Program-made: the position numbers and the translations under genes | NCBI GenBank assembly: GCA_017444165.1 | Contig: JAFSXH010000228.1 | Span: 1 to 5,470 of the forward strand | DNA from: a bacterium | GTDB lineage: Bacteria; Vulcanimicrobiota; Xenobia; Xenobiales; Xenobiaceae | Direction: 5' to 3' | Length of the DNA stretch: 5,470 bases | The notes under the pieces: generated by a model | What the model was told of the DNA's origin: nothing | What the model saw: the letters and a program-made list of their open reading frames with translations, nothing else | The model's database searches: none | Shown here: piece by piece, positions 4,884-5,470 of the stretch | How positions within the stretch are numbered: position 1 is the stretch's first letter | How the letters are laid out: the number at the start of each line of letters is the position of its first letter

Positions 4884-5470
4884 TTAATGTCTGAATTTAA
4901 TATCTTCCCAGAGTCGATCCCACTCTTTTTCTTTGGCCCCTATATCCTCTTGAGCAAAAGTTCTAGCGAGCATCTCTTGGGGTGGATAGCCTAAAGGATT
5001 ATCAACTAATGATTTGTCGATTAAAGGTAAAGAAGTGGCAATAGAATTAGGATAACTAGTAAAATTAGTTACTTTAGATATACTCTCTGGCTGCATTACG
5101 TAATTTAAAAATTCTATAGCTTCTCTCTTATGTTCAGCATCTTTGGGAATGCACCAGGAATCCACAAAGAGAAAACTTCCCTCTTTAGGTAAGGAATAAG
5201 ATATTCTAGGATTAGAAGCTCTAGAGCGAGAGACATCTCCACTCCAGGCCTGGGCTAACCAGATCTCCTCCCTTGCTAAACCATCAATATAATCGTTAGT
5301 ATATTGGCGCAATATAGACTTTTGTTCTAACAACTTTTCTTTGGCTTCTAAAAGCTCTCTAGTGTTGGTGGAGTTTCCATTATAACCTAAGAGTATTAGG
5401 GCTGCTCCTATGGCATCTCTCTTTTCATCGAGCATAGTTATGCGATTGCGATACTTGGGATTCCACAGAT
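4884..5470 (-). CDS. potD: Spermidine/putrescine-binding protein PotD, C-terminal part (runs off the window)
   Basis: This is the extracytoplasmic substrate-binding component of the polyamine ABC importer. Only the last 194 residues are present. The frame stays open to base 5470, so the ATG at 5435 is internal and not the start; the signal peptide or lipobox lies outside the window. The visible part begins L-W-N-P-K-Y-R-N-R-I-T-M-L-D-E, the typical hinge-side segment of PotD, and continues with G-A-A-L-I-L-L-G-Y. By alignment from memory to E. coli PotD, W75 in A-W-S-G-D, D103 in F-V-D-S-W and Y139 in T-S-Y-P match the polyamine-contacting W229, D257 and Y293. A P-K-E-G segment at 94-97 is also characteristic. 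Position 101, equivalent to E. coli W255, is Phe, so the pocket is not identical. The gene lies 22 bases before potB. Confidence 0.92.
   Translation of the reverse strand, partial: LWNPKYRNRITMLDEKRDAIGAALILLGYNGNSTNTRELLEAKEKLLEQKSILRQYTNDYIDGLAREEIWLAQAWSGDVSRSRASNPRISYSLPKEGSFLFVDSWCIPKDAEHKREAIEFLNYVMQPESISKVTNFTSYPNSIATSLPLIDKSLVDNPLGYPPQEMLARTFAQEDIGAKEKEWDRLWEDIKFRH

Noticed and set aside
5433..5435. ATG at 5435 as the start of potD
   Set aside because: The frame remains open to the window edge, and the upstream residues L-W-N-P-K-Y continue the PotD family sequence.

Overview
The window looks like an ordinary chromosomal stretch from an AT-rich bacterium. The best lineage clue is ribosomal protein L27. 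It starts with a short hydrophobic extension ending D-L-T-R-F before A-H-K-K-G, which matches the Prp-protease cleavage extension of L27 in Bacillota and some related phyla (for example Fusobacteriota) and is absent from Proteobacteria. A Bacillota-like host is therefore favoured, but the genus cannot be named from this sequence. No insertion sequence, phage gene, CRISPR array, tRNA or rRNA is visible.

Layout: two genes on the + strand (an XRE-family regulator at 23-493 and a six-Asp-box beta-propeller protein at 638-1609) converge on five genes on the - strand. Read in the direction of transcription, these five are potD (running off the right edge), potB, potC, rpmA and plsC. The XRE gene ends in its own hairpin terminator, so the propeller gene may form a separate unit. 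The 321-base convergent gap (1610-1930) contains a long imperfect hairpin of about 78 nt.

Functional units: potD-potB-potC are tightly packed (22-base gap, then a 4-base ATGA overlap) and encode the binding protein and both permeases of a spermidine/putrescine ABC importer. The ATPase PotA is not in the window. rpmA stands alone, with its own extended -10 promoter, a structured 5' leader that can fold into a three-way junction ending one base before the Shine-Dalgarno sequence, and a strong terminator. plsC follows and encodes a membrane acyltransferase of phospholipid synthesis.

Most worth a second look: the rpmA leader, a candidate cis-regulatory RNA next to an L27 gene that lacks its usual partners rplU and prp, and the long convergent-gap hairpin with a third competing arm upstream. 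I found no convincing new multi-gene system; the protein-coding content belongs to known families.
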